The notes beneath the pieces were generated by a model. The model was not told the DNA's origin. It ran no database searches and was given only the letters and a program-made list of their open reading frames with translations. A program made the translations under genes and the position numbers. Shown here piece after piece: positions 17,222-24,812 of a DNA stretch of 38,296 bases; position 1 is the first letter of the stretch; each line of letters starts with the position of its first letter. The DNA comes from Chitinophagaceae bacterium. GTDB taxonomy: Bacteria; Bacteroidota; Bacteroidia; Chitinophagales; Chitinophagaceae. Location of the stretch: the NCBI GenBank assembly GCA_014379345.1, contig JACMLY010000023.1, forward strand, positions 1 to 38,296, given 5' to 3'.

Positions 17222-19285
17222 CTATTTATCTTCCAATTCCATGATCTTCTCAAAAATGAGCTCATACTCTTTGTTCAACCCCGATAACTCATCGGCAGCT
17301 TTTTTATAATTTGCTTCAGCTTCGGTAAATTTCTGTCTATCGGAGTAAATATCGGGCGATGTAAGGGCTGCTTCTAATTCTACTTTCTTTTTCTGCAGCG
17401 AAGCGATCTGTTCCTCCAATTGCTGGAATAGACGTTGCTGCTTCTGCAATTCTTTTTTCGCTTCTTTATTTATTGGAGGCGGAGTTAGAGATTTGTGGCC
17501 TGCCTGCGCGGTAGGCGGGTTTGTAGTTTGTGATTGGTGGTTTGTGGTTTGGAACTTGTTATTCGATTGATTTTTGACATCAACCTGCTCTCCTGTATTC
17601 TGTGTTCTGTTTTCTGTATTCTGACCTCTCCCTTCAGACTTCGTACCTCGAACTTCAGACTTCGTATTTGCTTTCGCCATTCTTTCTTTCCACTCCACAT
17701 ATTCTTCGTAACCGCCGTCAAAGGATTTTATTTCATGGTCTACAATTTCCCATATCTTATTGGCAGTTTTTGATATAAAATACCTGTCATGGCTCACCAG
17801 AATGAGACTGCCCTGGTATTTGTTCAATGAGTCGATCAAAAGGTCACAGGAATGCATGTCAAGGTGGTTGGTCGGTTCATCCAGCATCAGGAAGTTGGCC
17901 TTACTCACAATGGTTTTGGCTAAAGCCACCCTCGCTTTTTCACCGCCACTCAATACCCTTATCTTTTTCTCAACATCATCGCCGCTGAATAAAAAGCAAC
18001 CCAATAAATTTCGAAGTTCCTGCTCTGTCTGCTGACTTCCGCAATTTTTCATTTCGTCCAGCACGGTGTTGTTAATATTTAAGGCTTCCAGCTGGTGCTG
18101 CGCATAGAAACTCTCTTCCACATTATGGCCCCATTTTCTCTCTCCCTCGAACGACTCAACCCCGGCGATGATCCTTAACAAAGTCGATTTACCCTTCCCA
18201 TTCGCGCCGATCAAAGCGATCTTATCCCCGCGGTTGATCTCCGCGGATGCATGATCGACTATATTGTTAGCACCGAAACTTTTATGAATGTTTTTGAGGG
18301 TCACAAGTGTTCGTCCCGGCACCGTATCTATCTTAAAGTTAATTTTTATGTTAGGTCTTTCAATCTCCACATTATCAATGCGATCTAACTTATCTAAACG
18401 CTTCATGGCACTCTGGGCTGCGGCTGCTTTACTGGCCTTGGCCTTAAATCTTTCGATAAAGCGCTCCTGCTGCCTGATGAACTCCTGTTGGTTTTCAAAA
18501 GCGCGTTGCTGCATCTCGACCCGCTGTTCTTTTTCGGTTTCGTAGTAAGAATAATTGCCGTTGTAAATATGAAGTTCCTGCTGGTACAATTCAACAATCT
18601 TTGTGACCATACGGTTGAGAAAATACTTATCGTGACTAACTATCACCACAGACCCCTGGTAATGCTGTAAATATTTTTCCAGCCATTCAATAGAGGGAAG
18701 GTCAAGGTGGTTGGTCGGTTCATCCATTAACAGCAGGTCGGGCGCCTGCAATATCATTTTCGCCAATAATACCCGCATTCTCCATCCTCCGCTGAATTCT
18801 TTGTACGGACGCTTGAGGTCGGAATTGGGAAATCCCAGTCCCTGTAATATTTCTTCTGTTTTATGGTGGATATTATACCCGTCAAGCGTTTCCAGTTCAT
18901 GCAACTTATCGGTGTAGGCATGTAGAAGCTTTTCCTGTTCTGGGGAATCGGTGCTGTTTTCCAATTCCTTTCCCAATATTTCTATTTCCTTCTCTAACTG
19001 AAGCACTTTTTCAAAGGCGCCCAATGCCACGTCAAAAATCGAATCTTCGGTATCGAAGCTTAAAAGATCCTGGTGCAGGTAGCCGATGCTAGTGCTCCGA
19101 CTTCTTTCAACAGTGCCTTTAGACGGGATATATTCTCCTACAAATACTTTTAATAAGGTAGACTTACCGGTACCATTGTAACCGATCAGTCCTATTCGTT
19201 CATTGGGTTGGATATGCCAGGTTGCATCCTCTACAATTACCCTGGCGCCAAATTCAAATGTTACGTTCGTGAGTCCTGCCAGCAT
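17222..19285 (-). CDS. ABC-F family ATPase (Uup/YheS-like)
   Basis: 687 residues with two ABC domains and no membrane segments, hence a soluble ABC-F protein of the kind that acts on ribosomes. Domain 1 has Walker A GYNGTGKSTLL, signature SGGWRMR and Walker B LLLMDEPTNHLD. The interdomain helix pair is Arg/Lys/Gln-rich (about 235-300). Domain 2 has GANGKGKSTLL, LSGGEKARV and FLMLDEPTNHLD. A C-terminal coiled coil (about 600-687) follows a Thr/Asn/Gln-rich linker that appears to be made of intergenic repeat DNA. A GTG at 19315 would add 10 residues, but it lies 3 bases from the -7 element, so the ATG at 19285 (MLAGLTNV) is preferred. Its target (resistance or translation rescue) is not clear. 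Confidence 0.92.
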   Translation of the reverse strand: MLAGLTNVTFEFGARVIVEDATWHIQPNERIGLIGYNGTGKSTLLKVFVGEYIPSKGTVERSRSTSIGYLHQDLLSFDTEDSIFDVALGAFEKVLQLEKEIEILGKELENSTDSPEQEKLLHAYTDKLHELETLDGYNIHHKTEEILQGLGFPNSDLKRPYKEFSGGWRMRVLLAKMILQAPDLLLMDEPTNHLDLPSIEWLEKYLQHYQGSVVIVSHDKYFLNRMVTKIVELYQQELHIYNGNYSYYETEKEQRVEMQQRAFENQQEFIRQQERFIERFKAKASKAAAAQSAMKRLDKLDRIDNVEIERPNIKINFKIDTVPGRTLVTLKNIHKSFGANNIVDHASAEINRGDKIALIGANGKGKSTLLRIIAGVESFEGERKWGHNVEESFYAQHQLEALNINNTVLDEMKNCGSQQTEQELRNLLGCFLFSGDDVEKKIRVLSGGEKARVALAKTIVSKANFLMLDEPTNHLDMHSCDLLIDSLNKYQGSLILVSHDRYFISKTANKIWEIVDHEIKSFDGGYEEYVEWKERMAKANTKSEVRGTKSEGRGQNTENRTQNTGEQVDVKNQSNNKFQTTNHQSQTTNPPTAQAGHKSLTPPPINKEAKKELQKQQRLFQQLEEQIASLQKKKVELEAALTSPDIYSDRQKFTEAEANYKKAADELSGLNKEYELIFEKIMELEDK
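17475..17675. repeat. intergenic-type repeat sequences inside the ABC-F coding region
   Basis: This stretch encodes the linker between ATPase domain 2 and the C-terminal coiled coil. It contains the same words as the window's intergenic repeats: GCCTGCCTGCGCGGTAGGC (the GCCTGCC palindrome type), runs of TTTGTGGTTTG, runs of TTCTGTATTCTG, and CTTCGTACCTCG (the TTCGTAC type). The reading frame stays open through it and gives a low-complexity Asn/Thr/Gln/Ser/Lys peptide. Confidence 0.65.
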
Positions 19286-19317
19286 TCTTAAGCGTTTTCG
19301 TTTTTTAAACGGCACCG

Positions 19318-19325
19318 CAAAAGTA
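19318..19325 (-). promoter_or_regulatory. ABC-F gene -7 promoter element (TACTTTTG)
   Basis: The minus strand reads TACTTTTG, an exact TAnnTTTG match, followed by CGG. It is 32 bases before the preferred ATG at 19285 and rules out the GTG at 19315. No -33 element was found at the usual spacing. Confidence 0.55.
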
Positions 19326-19334
19326 TGACAAACA

Positions 19335-19363
19335 TTGCGGATACGTTATATCAGTTAACTTTG
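19335..19363 (+). promoter_or_regulatory. Bacteroidota-type promoter for the DUF3347 gene
   Basis: TTG at 19335-19337, 18 bases, then TAACTTTG at 19356-19363. It lies 17 bases before the ATG at 19381 and is divergent from the ABC-F promoter; both sit in a gap of under 100 bases. Confidence 0.65.
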
Positions 19364-19380
19364 GGCAAAACGTTTTACAG

Positions 19381-19977
19381 ATGAAGAAAGTGTTAATTGC
19401 TATTCTTTTACTGGCAGCCGTGGGATCCGGGGCTTACTACTTTTTTGGAAAGGGAGACAGTAAAAACAAGAACGAAAAACCGCGGGCCATTGAGCTGGGA
19501 GAGAATTCGGGCGCCTTTAATCAGTCGTATCAGAAACTTCTTACAGCCTATTACAACCTGAAAGATGCATTGGTGGCGAGTGATACAATAAAGGCGAATG
19601 CCGCCTCTAAAGAACTTTTGGGGTATTCGGATAGTTTACGGATCAGCGAAATTAAAGATGATTCAACAGGCGTTATTAAAGAGACCGCCAAAACATTTAC
19701 GGGCACCATTTCAGGTTCGGCGAATGCTCTCATCAAAGAAAGCACCCTTGAAGCCAAGCGAAAAGAATTCGAAATGATCAGCGATGCCTTGTACACGCTT
19801 ACGCAGACGGTCAGGTACGGTGGTGAAAAGATTTACTATCAATATTGCCCTATGGCATTCAACAATAAGGGCGCTTATTGGTTGAGCAATCAACCGGTCA
19901 TAAGAAACCCTTATTTTGGCGATGAAATGCTTGAGTGTGGCGAAGTAAAAGATAGTTTGGATTTTGGTACGAATTAA
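19381..19977 (+). CDS. DUF3347-like periplasmic protein, possible metal-binding partner of the next gene
   Basis: 198 residues. An N-terminal hydrophobic segment (VLIAILLLAAVGSGAYYFF) is a signal peptide or membrane anchor. The mature part is helical and ends in YYQYCPMAFNNKGAYWLS, IRNPYFG and MLECGEV, a pattern that I recognise from DUF3347 and from the C-terminal extensions of CusB-like copper efflux adaptors. The Cys/Met pairs (CPM, MLEC) could bind a soft metal such as copper; this is inference from the family. A well-formed promoter precedes it and a TonB-dependent receptor starts 36 bases after it, so the two probably form an operon and act on the same cargo. Confidence 0.75.
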   Translation: MKKVLIAILLLAAVGSGAYYFFGKGDSKNKNEKPRAIELGENSGAFNQSYQKLLTAYYNLKDALVASDTIKANAASKELLGYSDSLRISEIKDDSTGVIKETAKTFTGTISGSANALIKESTLEAKRKEFEMISDALYTLTQTVRYGGEKIYYQYCPMAFNNKGAYWLSNQPVIRNPYFGDEMLECGEVKDSLDFGTN

Positions 19978-20013
19978 GGCTGTGAGCAAAAGCCACCCTT
20001 TTGAAACTGGTCT

Positions 20014-22365
20014 ATGAAAAAAATTCTCTTTCTCATTATATGCATGTCCGGAGCATTCCTTGTGGATGCCCAGAACAAATTCACGCTTAGTGGCTATATC
20101 AGGGACTCTTTATCGGGCGAAACATTAATCGGTGCCAGTATTACAATCAACGGGCTGGGGAAAGGCGTAAACAGCAATCAATACGGATTTTACTCCATCA
20201 CTTTACCGGAAGGAAGCTATCCCATTAACGTATCCTTTGTTGGCTATAAGGTGCAACAATCAACGATTGCCCTTTCGCAAAATACAGTTCTCAATTTTTC
20301 CTTGCTGCAAAGATCGGTGCTCGAAGAAGTGGTTGTTTCGTCGCGCCGTAAAGATGGCAATGTGGAAAATGCACAAATGGGCAGGATTGATCTTTCCATG
20401 ACCCAGATCAAATCCGTTCCAGTTATTTTCGGGGAGGTAGACATTCTCAAAACAATGCAACTGTTACCCGGAGTACGGAATGCGGGAGAAGGAAATACGG
20501 GTTTGTACGTCAGGGGAGGAGGTCCCGATCAAAATCTGATCATGCTAGATGATGCAATCGTTTATAATACGGGGCATCTGTTCGGCTTTTTTTCAATATT
20601 CAACTCCGACGCTATTAAAAATACTTCACTCATCAAAGGAGGTATGCCGGCCCAGTATGGCGGAAGGCTTTCATCCGTGCTGGATGTAGCTATGAAAGAA
20701 GGGAACATGAAGAGGTTTGAAGTGGAAGGAGGCATTGGCTTGATTGCGTCCAGGCTCTCGATTCAGGGACCCATCAAAAAAGAAAAAGCTTCTTTTATTA
20801 TTTCTGCAAGACGAACCTATATTGACGTGCTTGTTAAACCGGCCGTAAAGAAAAGCAGTGATTTCTATGGTTCCGGTTATCATTTCTATGATCTCAATAC
20901 AAAGGTAAATTATAAATTTTCTGAGAAAGACCGGTTGTATCTGAGTGGGTATTTTGGAAGGGATGTGTTTACTTTCAATAACGCACGCAGAGCTTTCAAA
21001 GCAAATATTCCCTGGGGAAATTCAACCGCCACACTGCGATGGAACCATGTATTCAACCGGAAACTGTTTGCCAATACGACGGTCGTATACAACGATTACG
21101 GCTTTTCTTTTGGAGCAACCCAGAATGATTTTTCTTTGAAGTTATCGTCCGGTATTCGTGACTGGAATGCTAAACTGGATTTTGATTATTACCCGTCGCC
21201 ACAACATAGGGTTAAATTTGGAGGGCTCCTCACGTATCATACTTTCGTTCCAAATGTGTTGACCGGAAACCAGGGCGACACGCAATTCGATCCAAATAAT
21301 GAAAGCACCAAATACGCGGCAGAATCTGCATTGTATGTACAGGATGATTGGGAAATAAGCCCGAAGCTGAAAGTACATGCAGGTCTGCGTTATAGCAGTT
21401 TCACCCAGTTGGGTCCTTACACTATTTTTGAGCGTGATGCCAATGGTAACAAAACCGATAGTACAAAGTACAGGCGTTGGCAATCCATTAAATCCTACGG
21501 CGGATTTGAACCAAGACTTACCCTACGATATTCATTAAACGATGAGACTTCTGTAAAAGGATCCGTAACCCGAAATCTCCAGTACATTCATCTTGTCACA
21601 AATGCGGGTTCAACACTACCAACAGATCTATGGGTACCGAGCACTTATCGCGTGCAGCCGCAGATCAGCTGGTTATATGCTGCAGGATTTTTTAAGAACT
21701 TTAATGATAACACCTTCGAAACATCGGTTGAATTGTATTATAAAACAATGGATAACCAGATAGAATATGGAGAAGGCTATACTCCCTCGCTGAAAGATCC
21801 CGAAGAAGAATTTGTTTTTGGCAAGGGATGGAGTTACGGAGCAGAATTTTTTGTGAACAAGGCAAGAGGAAAATTAACAGGTTGGGTGGGATATACCTTA
21901 TCATGGACATGGCGCAAATTTGCCGGATTGAATGACGGAGAGAAATACCCGGCAAAATACGACCGTCGTCATGACCTTTCCGTTGTGGGCATTTATGAGA
22001 TAAATAAAAAATGGAAATTATCTGCGGTATTTGTTTATGGAACCGGCAATGCTACAACACTACCCGAACGCTTCTACATTGTAAATGGTATACTCACACA
22101 GGAATATAGCAAGATCAATCAATACCGCTTACCTGCATACCACCGGCTCGATGTTTCTGCTACACTTACACCTAAGCAGAAGCCCAATAAAAGGCTGCAG
22201 ACATATTGGGTTTTCAGCATTTACAATACGTATAGCCGCCTGAATCCCTATTTTATTTATTTTGATCAAACAGGAAATGCACTGTCCGGCAGTTTAGAAG
22301 TGGAAGCCAGGAAAGTATCCTTGTTTCCCGTTATCCCTTCCATAACCTGGAATTTTAAATTCTAA
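20014..22365 (+). CDS. TonB-dependent outer-membrane receptor with carboxypeptidase-like regulatory domain
   Basis: 783 residues. Signal peptide (ILFLIICMSGAFLVDAQ), then a carboxypeptidase-regulatory-like beta domain at about 23-105 (SGYIRDSLSGETLIGASI), a plug domain with VPVIFGEVDILKTMQLLPG and LYVRGGGPDQNLIMLDD (about 130-230), and a 22-strand-type barrel ending in Phe (SITWNFKF). It imports or binds a ligand using TonB energy. No SusD-like partner is adjacent, so it is not a SusC of a glycan locus. Its upstream neighbour is a DUF3347 protein, which hints at metal or metallophore cargo, but the substrate is unknown. The gene ends directly at a 59-base inverted repeat. Confidence 0.9.
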   Translation: MKKILFLIICMSGAFLVDAQNKFTLSGYIRDSLSGETLIGASITINGLGKGVNSNQYGFYSITLPEGSYPINVSFVGYKVQQSTIALSQNTVLNFSLLQRSVLEEVVVSSRRKDGNVENAQMGRIDLSMTQIKSVPVIFGEVDILKTMQLLPGVRNAGEGNTGLYVRGGGPDQNLIMLDDAIVYNTGHLFGFFSIFNSDAIKNTSLIKGGMPAQYGGRLSSVLDVAMKEGNMKRFEVEGGIGLIASRLSIQGPIKKEKASFIISARRTYIDVLVKPAVKKSSDFYGSGYHFYDLNTKVNYKFSEKDRLYLSGYFGRDVFTFNNARRAFKANIPWGNSTATLRWNHVFNRKLFANTTVVYNDYGFSFGATQNDFSLKLSSGIRDWNAKLDFDYYPSPQHRVKFGGLLTYHTFVPNVLTGNQGDTQFDPNNESTKYAAESALYVQDDWEISPKLKVHAGLRYSSFTQLGPYTIFERDANGNKTDSTKYRRWQSIKSYGGFEPRLTLRYSLNDETSVKGSVTRNLQYIHLVTNAGSTLPTDLWVPSTYRVQPQISWLYAAGFFKNFNDNTFETSVELYYKTMDNQIEYGEGYTPSLKDPEEEFVFGKGWSYGAEFFVNKARGKLTGWVGYTLSWTWRKFAGLNDGEKYPAKYDRRHDLSVVGIYEINKKWKLSAVFVYGTGNATTLPERFYIVNGILTQEYSKINQYRLPAYHRLDVSATLTPKQKPNKRLQTYWVFSIYNTYSRLNPYFIYFDQTGNALSGSLEVEARKVSLFPVIPSITWNFKF

Positions 22366-22369
22366 TTTT

Positions 22370-22428
22370 GCCACGAATTGCACCAATTAGCACGAATTTA
22401 ATCCGTGGTAATTCGTGCAATTCGTGGC
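22370..22428. repeat. inverted repeat of the ACGAATTA family between convergent stops
   Basis: Two 29-base arms (22370-22398 and 22400-22428) pair with about three mismatches. The element fits exactly between the stop of the TonB-dependent receptor and the stop of the convergent 280-residue gene. It is related to 4121-4198. It may double as a bidirectional terminator, although the T-runs are short. Confidence 0.75.
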
Positions 22429-23271
22429 CTACTTCTGGTAGCGAAAGCGAACAACAGCGTTTTTTTGTTCGTTGGAAGAAATACGCATTTCATACCTTTT
22501 ACTTCCGGCCGTGATCACCATTAGAGAAGTGTTCGGCGGAATGCGGCCGAGATTCTCAGCGTACATCATCAACTCATAATCTGTGTTGGGAAATGCAGAG
22601 ATATTTAAGACAAGTGCTTTATCTGTTAATCTTTGTCTATGAAGTAATAATGTATTGTTTAAAAAAACTGAAACAGTGTCGTCGTCGATTTCAGCGTTAT
22701 CGTACAATTCAATTTTTATCTGTGATGTATCGACTGTAAGATTTTGAACGACTTCTTTGTCACGTTTTTGAATACTCATTGTTTTTTGCAGCAGGGATAA
22801 CGAATCATTTTGCACCACTTCAACAGGAAAAATAGACTCAGTTTGCCTGGTTAGATAAATTTTACCCGGCGGGCACACAGTAGCATTTCCCATCTCATGT
22901 CCCTTCCATTCTCCGCTTAAGGCTTCTTCAATACCGCTTTGCGTCCATGAAAGATCATATGTTTTAATGCATGGAATACAATAGGAGGGGATATTGTACT
23001 GCAATACGGCGCTCTCAATGATCACCATGCGCTTTGTCTGCGGATTGTACCGACCTGAAAAATTTATTTTGGTGAACCTGTCTTTATCATAAAAATTATA
23101 CGCCCTGCCCATGATTGAATTGCCTGCATAAGTAATTTGCAATTCAAGGGAATATTCAGGAAAACAGCCGCCGGGGTTTTGCGTACGTGTACCCCGCCAG
23201 ATGCCGGTAAGATTTTGCGCTGCTGCAGTAGCAGAGCAATACACCAGCATTACAAAAAAAAGAAGGCGCAT
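22429..23271 (-). CDS. secreted protein of unknown function, paralogue of the next gene
   Basis: 280 residues. Signal peptide (LLFFVMLVYCSATAAAQ) then a beta-rich domain, about 20-145, beginning LTGIWRGTR with several Cys (YCIPCIKTYD, ATVCPPGK), resembling a small lipocalin-like fold. After a short linker the C-terminal domain (about 185-280) contains DDDTVSVFLNNTLLLHRQRL, AENLGRIPPNTSLMV and SSNEQKNAVVRF. The same two-domain plan is repeated in the gene 136 bases upstream on the same strand, so the pair is a tandem duplication. No catalytic motif is seen and the function is not known to me. Confidence 0.75.
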   Translation of the reverse strand: MRLLFFVMLVYCSATAAAQNLTGIWRGTRTQNPGGCFPEYSLELQITYAGNSIMGRAYNFYDKDRFTKINFSGRYNPQTKRMVIIESAVLQYNIPSYCIPCIKTYDLSWTQSGIEEALSGEWKGHEMGNATVCPPGKIYLTRQTESIFPVEVVQNDSLSLLQKTMSIQKRDKEVVQNLTVDTSQIKIELYDNAEIDDDTVSVFLNNTLLLHRQRLTDKALVLNISAFPNTDYELMMYAENLGRIPPNTSLMVITAGSKRYEMRISSNEQKNAVVRFRYQK

Positions 23272-23407
23272 AATAGAATTTGATGGAAATTACCAACTTC
23301 TTTTGCTTATGAAATAAAATTTATTTGGACGGTATTCAATGGATCGCATGATTGCAGTCGATACAATTGCATTCATTCATCAATAATTTTTCGGATATCG
23401 AATGCAA

Positions 23408-24586
23408 TTATTGTCCTTTTTCATACTTGAATATGACAACCGCATTTTTTTGCTCGTTAGAAGTAATTCTCACTTCGTATTGTTTAGCCCCCGCTTTCAC
23501 CACCATCAATGAAGTATTGGGTGGAATTTCTCCCAGGTTTTCAGCTACCATAACCAACTCATGAAACATATTATTTTCATCGAGCTCGAATTTTATACTG
23601 ATCGGTTTTTCGGTAAGGCGTTGTTTTGTTACTACTAATTTCTTATCAAGATAAACAGATACTGTATCATTATCTATCGTTCCGTTGTCATACAAATTGA
23701 TGGTAATTTCAGTGGAACCGGTTGCAATGGTCTTTACCAACTCGTTCTCCCGCGTCAGCATCACTTTGGGAGTAATAACCAGCCTTTTTTCTATTTTTTT
23801 GATTGAATCAAGAGGAACAACCTTAACTGTATTCGTTTTATTTGGATCGGTTGAAGGAAGTTTTTTAACAGTTGGTTTCGGTGTTGAAGTTGTTTTTGGA
23901 GGAATTGTTTTTGGCGGTATTGTTTTTTTTGCTGTACTGTTTGATGGCGTTGCGGAAGGTTTATTGGTGGGCTTGGAAGTGACAGCCGGTGTAACGGGCT
24001 TTTTTACCGTGTTGGCGCGGGTCGTTGAAGAGGCAGGCTTATTATTATTCTTCGCAATTACCGGAGCCTTCTTTATCGCAGCTTTCTCCTTCTCACGCTT
24101 TACCAGAAAGGGTTCCTTATAAAAATCCGACGTAACTACTTTGCGCAGAAAAACAGTTCCTCTTCCACAATTTGAAGAATCGCTTGTATTTATACTGGTA
24201 TACGTTCCTTCTAAAAATTCTTCATCTCCCGATTTGGAGTATTGCAGAAAGTAGGTCATGATGCAGGCAGAACCACCAGCTATCCTTAATTCAACTATTT
24301 TTAATTCTTCAATAATTACTTTTTTTGTTTTAATGTTCACAGCGCCTGAACACGTAGCCTTGCCATAAAAAACAGTGGTCTTATAAGAATAGGTGACGCC
24401 ATTAAATTGCTTGCTCCGCTGATCAAGCTGTATTTCAACTTTATAACGGTCTTCCTCCCCAAAAAGAAGTTCGAATGTACGGTTACCTACCGAACGGAAA
24501 TGACCACGCCATATCCCGGTAACATCCTGGCCCATGGCCGAAACACTGCAAAAACAAAAAAGAAAAAGTATAAATTTTATCATCAA
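23408..24586 (-). CDS. secreted protein of unknown function with Pro/Thr/Lys-rich linker, paralogue of the previous gene
   Basis: 392 residues. Signal peptide (FILFLFCFCSVSAMGQ), N-terminal domain starting VTGIWRGHFRS, and C-terminal domain with DNDTVSVYLDKKLVV, AENLGEIPPNTSLMV and SNEQKNAVVIFKYEK, all matching the 280-residue neighbour. The difference is a roughly 110-residue linker (about 175-285) rich in Pro, Thr, Lys and Ala, with the immediate repeat IPPKTIPPKT. Such linkers usually keep two domains apart in the periplasm or wall. The duplication probably gave two versions with different reach. The long plus-strand open frame across the linker is a codon-bias shadow. Function unknown. 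Confidence 0.75.
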   Translation of the reverse strand: MMIKFILFLFCFCSVSAMGQDVTGIWRGHFRSVGNRTFELLFGEEDRYKVEIQLDQRSKQFNGVTYSYKTTVFYGKATCSGAVNIKTKKVIIEELKIVELRIAGGSACIMTYFLQYSKSGDEEFLEGTYTSINTSDSSNCGRGTVFLRKVVTSDFYKEPFLVKREKEKAAIKKAPVIAKNNNKPASSTTRANTVKKPVTPAVTSKPTNKPSATPSNSTAKKTIPPKTIPPKTTSTPKPTVKKLPSTDPNKTNTVKVVPLDSIKKIEKRLVITPKVMLTRENELVKTIATGSTEITINLYDNGTIDNDTVSVYLDKKLVVTKQRLTEKPISIKFELDENNMFHELVMVAENLGEIPPNTSLMVVKAGAKQYEVRITSNEQKNAVVIFKYEKGQ

Positions 24587-24624
24587 ACCCTGTTGATACT
24601 GGCAAATTAGGAAATTCCCTTTGT

Positions 24625-24644
24625 CTTACGATAAATATCGTAAG
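24625..24644. promoter_or_regulatory. perfect palindrome upstream of thrS
   Basis: CTTACGATA, AA, TATCGTAAG: 9-base arms with a two-base centre, in the 226-base gap between the divergent 392-residue gene and thrS. It resembles a binding site for a dimeric regulator; no regulator gene is adjacent. Confidence 0.4.
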
Positions 24645-24666
24645 GTGCCGTCTGCAAATTCTTCGT

Positions 24667-24674
24667 TAAATTTG
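24667..24674 (+). promoter_or_regulatory. possible thrS -7 promoter element (TAAATTTG)
   Basis: TAAATTTG is an exact TAnnTTTG match 138 bases before the thrS ATG. A -33 TTG at the normal distance is missing. It would give a leader of about 130 bases. Confidence 0.35.
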
Positions 24675-24812
24675 CACTCTTTTTGAGATTCGCTATATGC
24701 GCTGGTTATGTGAAACGGGTTATAAATTGAACCTGCTTTATTTTTATTTCCATCCAATCATGCAGCCTGCATAATGCAAATTTCAACTCAATATGAAACC
24801 AGGAATTAAACG

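Noticed and set aside
19286..19315. GTG start for the ABC-F protein
   Set aside because: The codon lies 3 bases from the -7 promoter element, upstream of the likely transcript start, and the added residues are a Lys/Arg run unlike the family N-terminus.
20014..22365. SusC of a polysaccharide utilisation locus
   Set aside because: No SusD-like gene, glycoside hydrolase or sensor is adjacent, and the length is short for SusC.
23685..24122. Plus-strand 145-codon frame, hydrophobic, opposite the 392-residue protein
   Set aside because: It is the complement of a Pro/Thr/Lys-rich linker, which reads as Gly/Phe/Val; the real gene on the minus strand has a signal peptide and a paralogue.
24587..24812. 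T-box riboswitch before thrS
   Set aside because: T-boxes belong mainly to Firmicutes and relatives, and no T-box core sequence or antiterminator pair was seen; only a simple palindrome.
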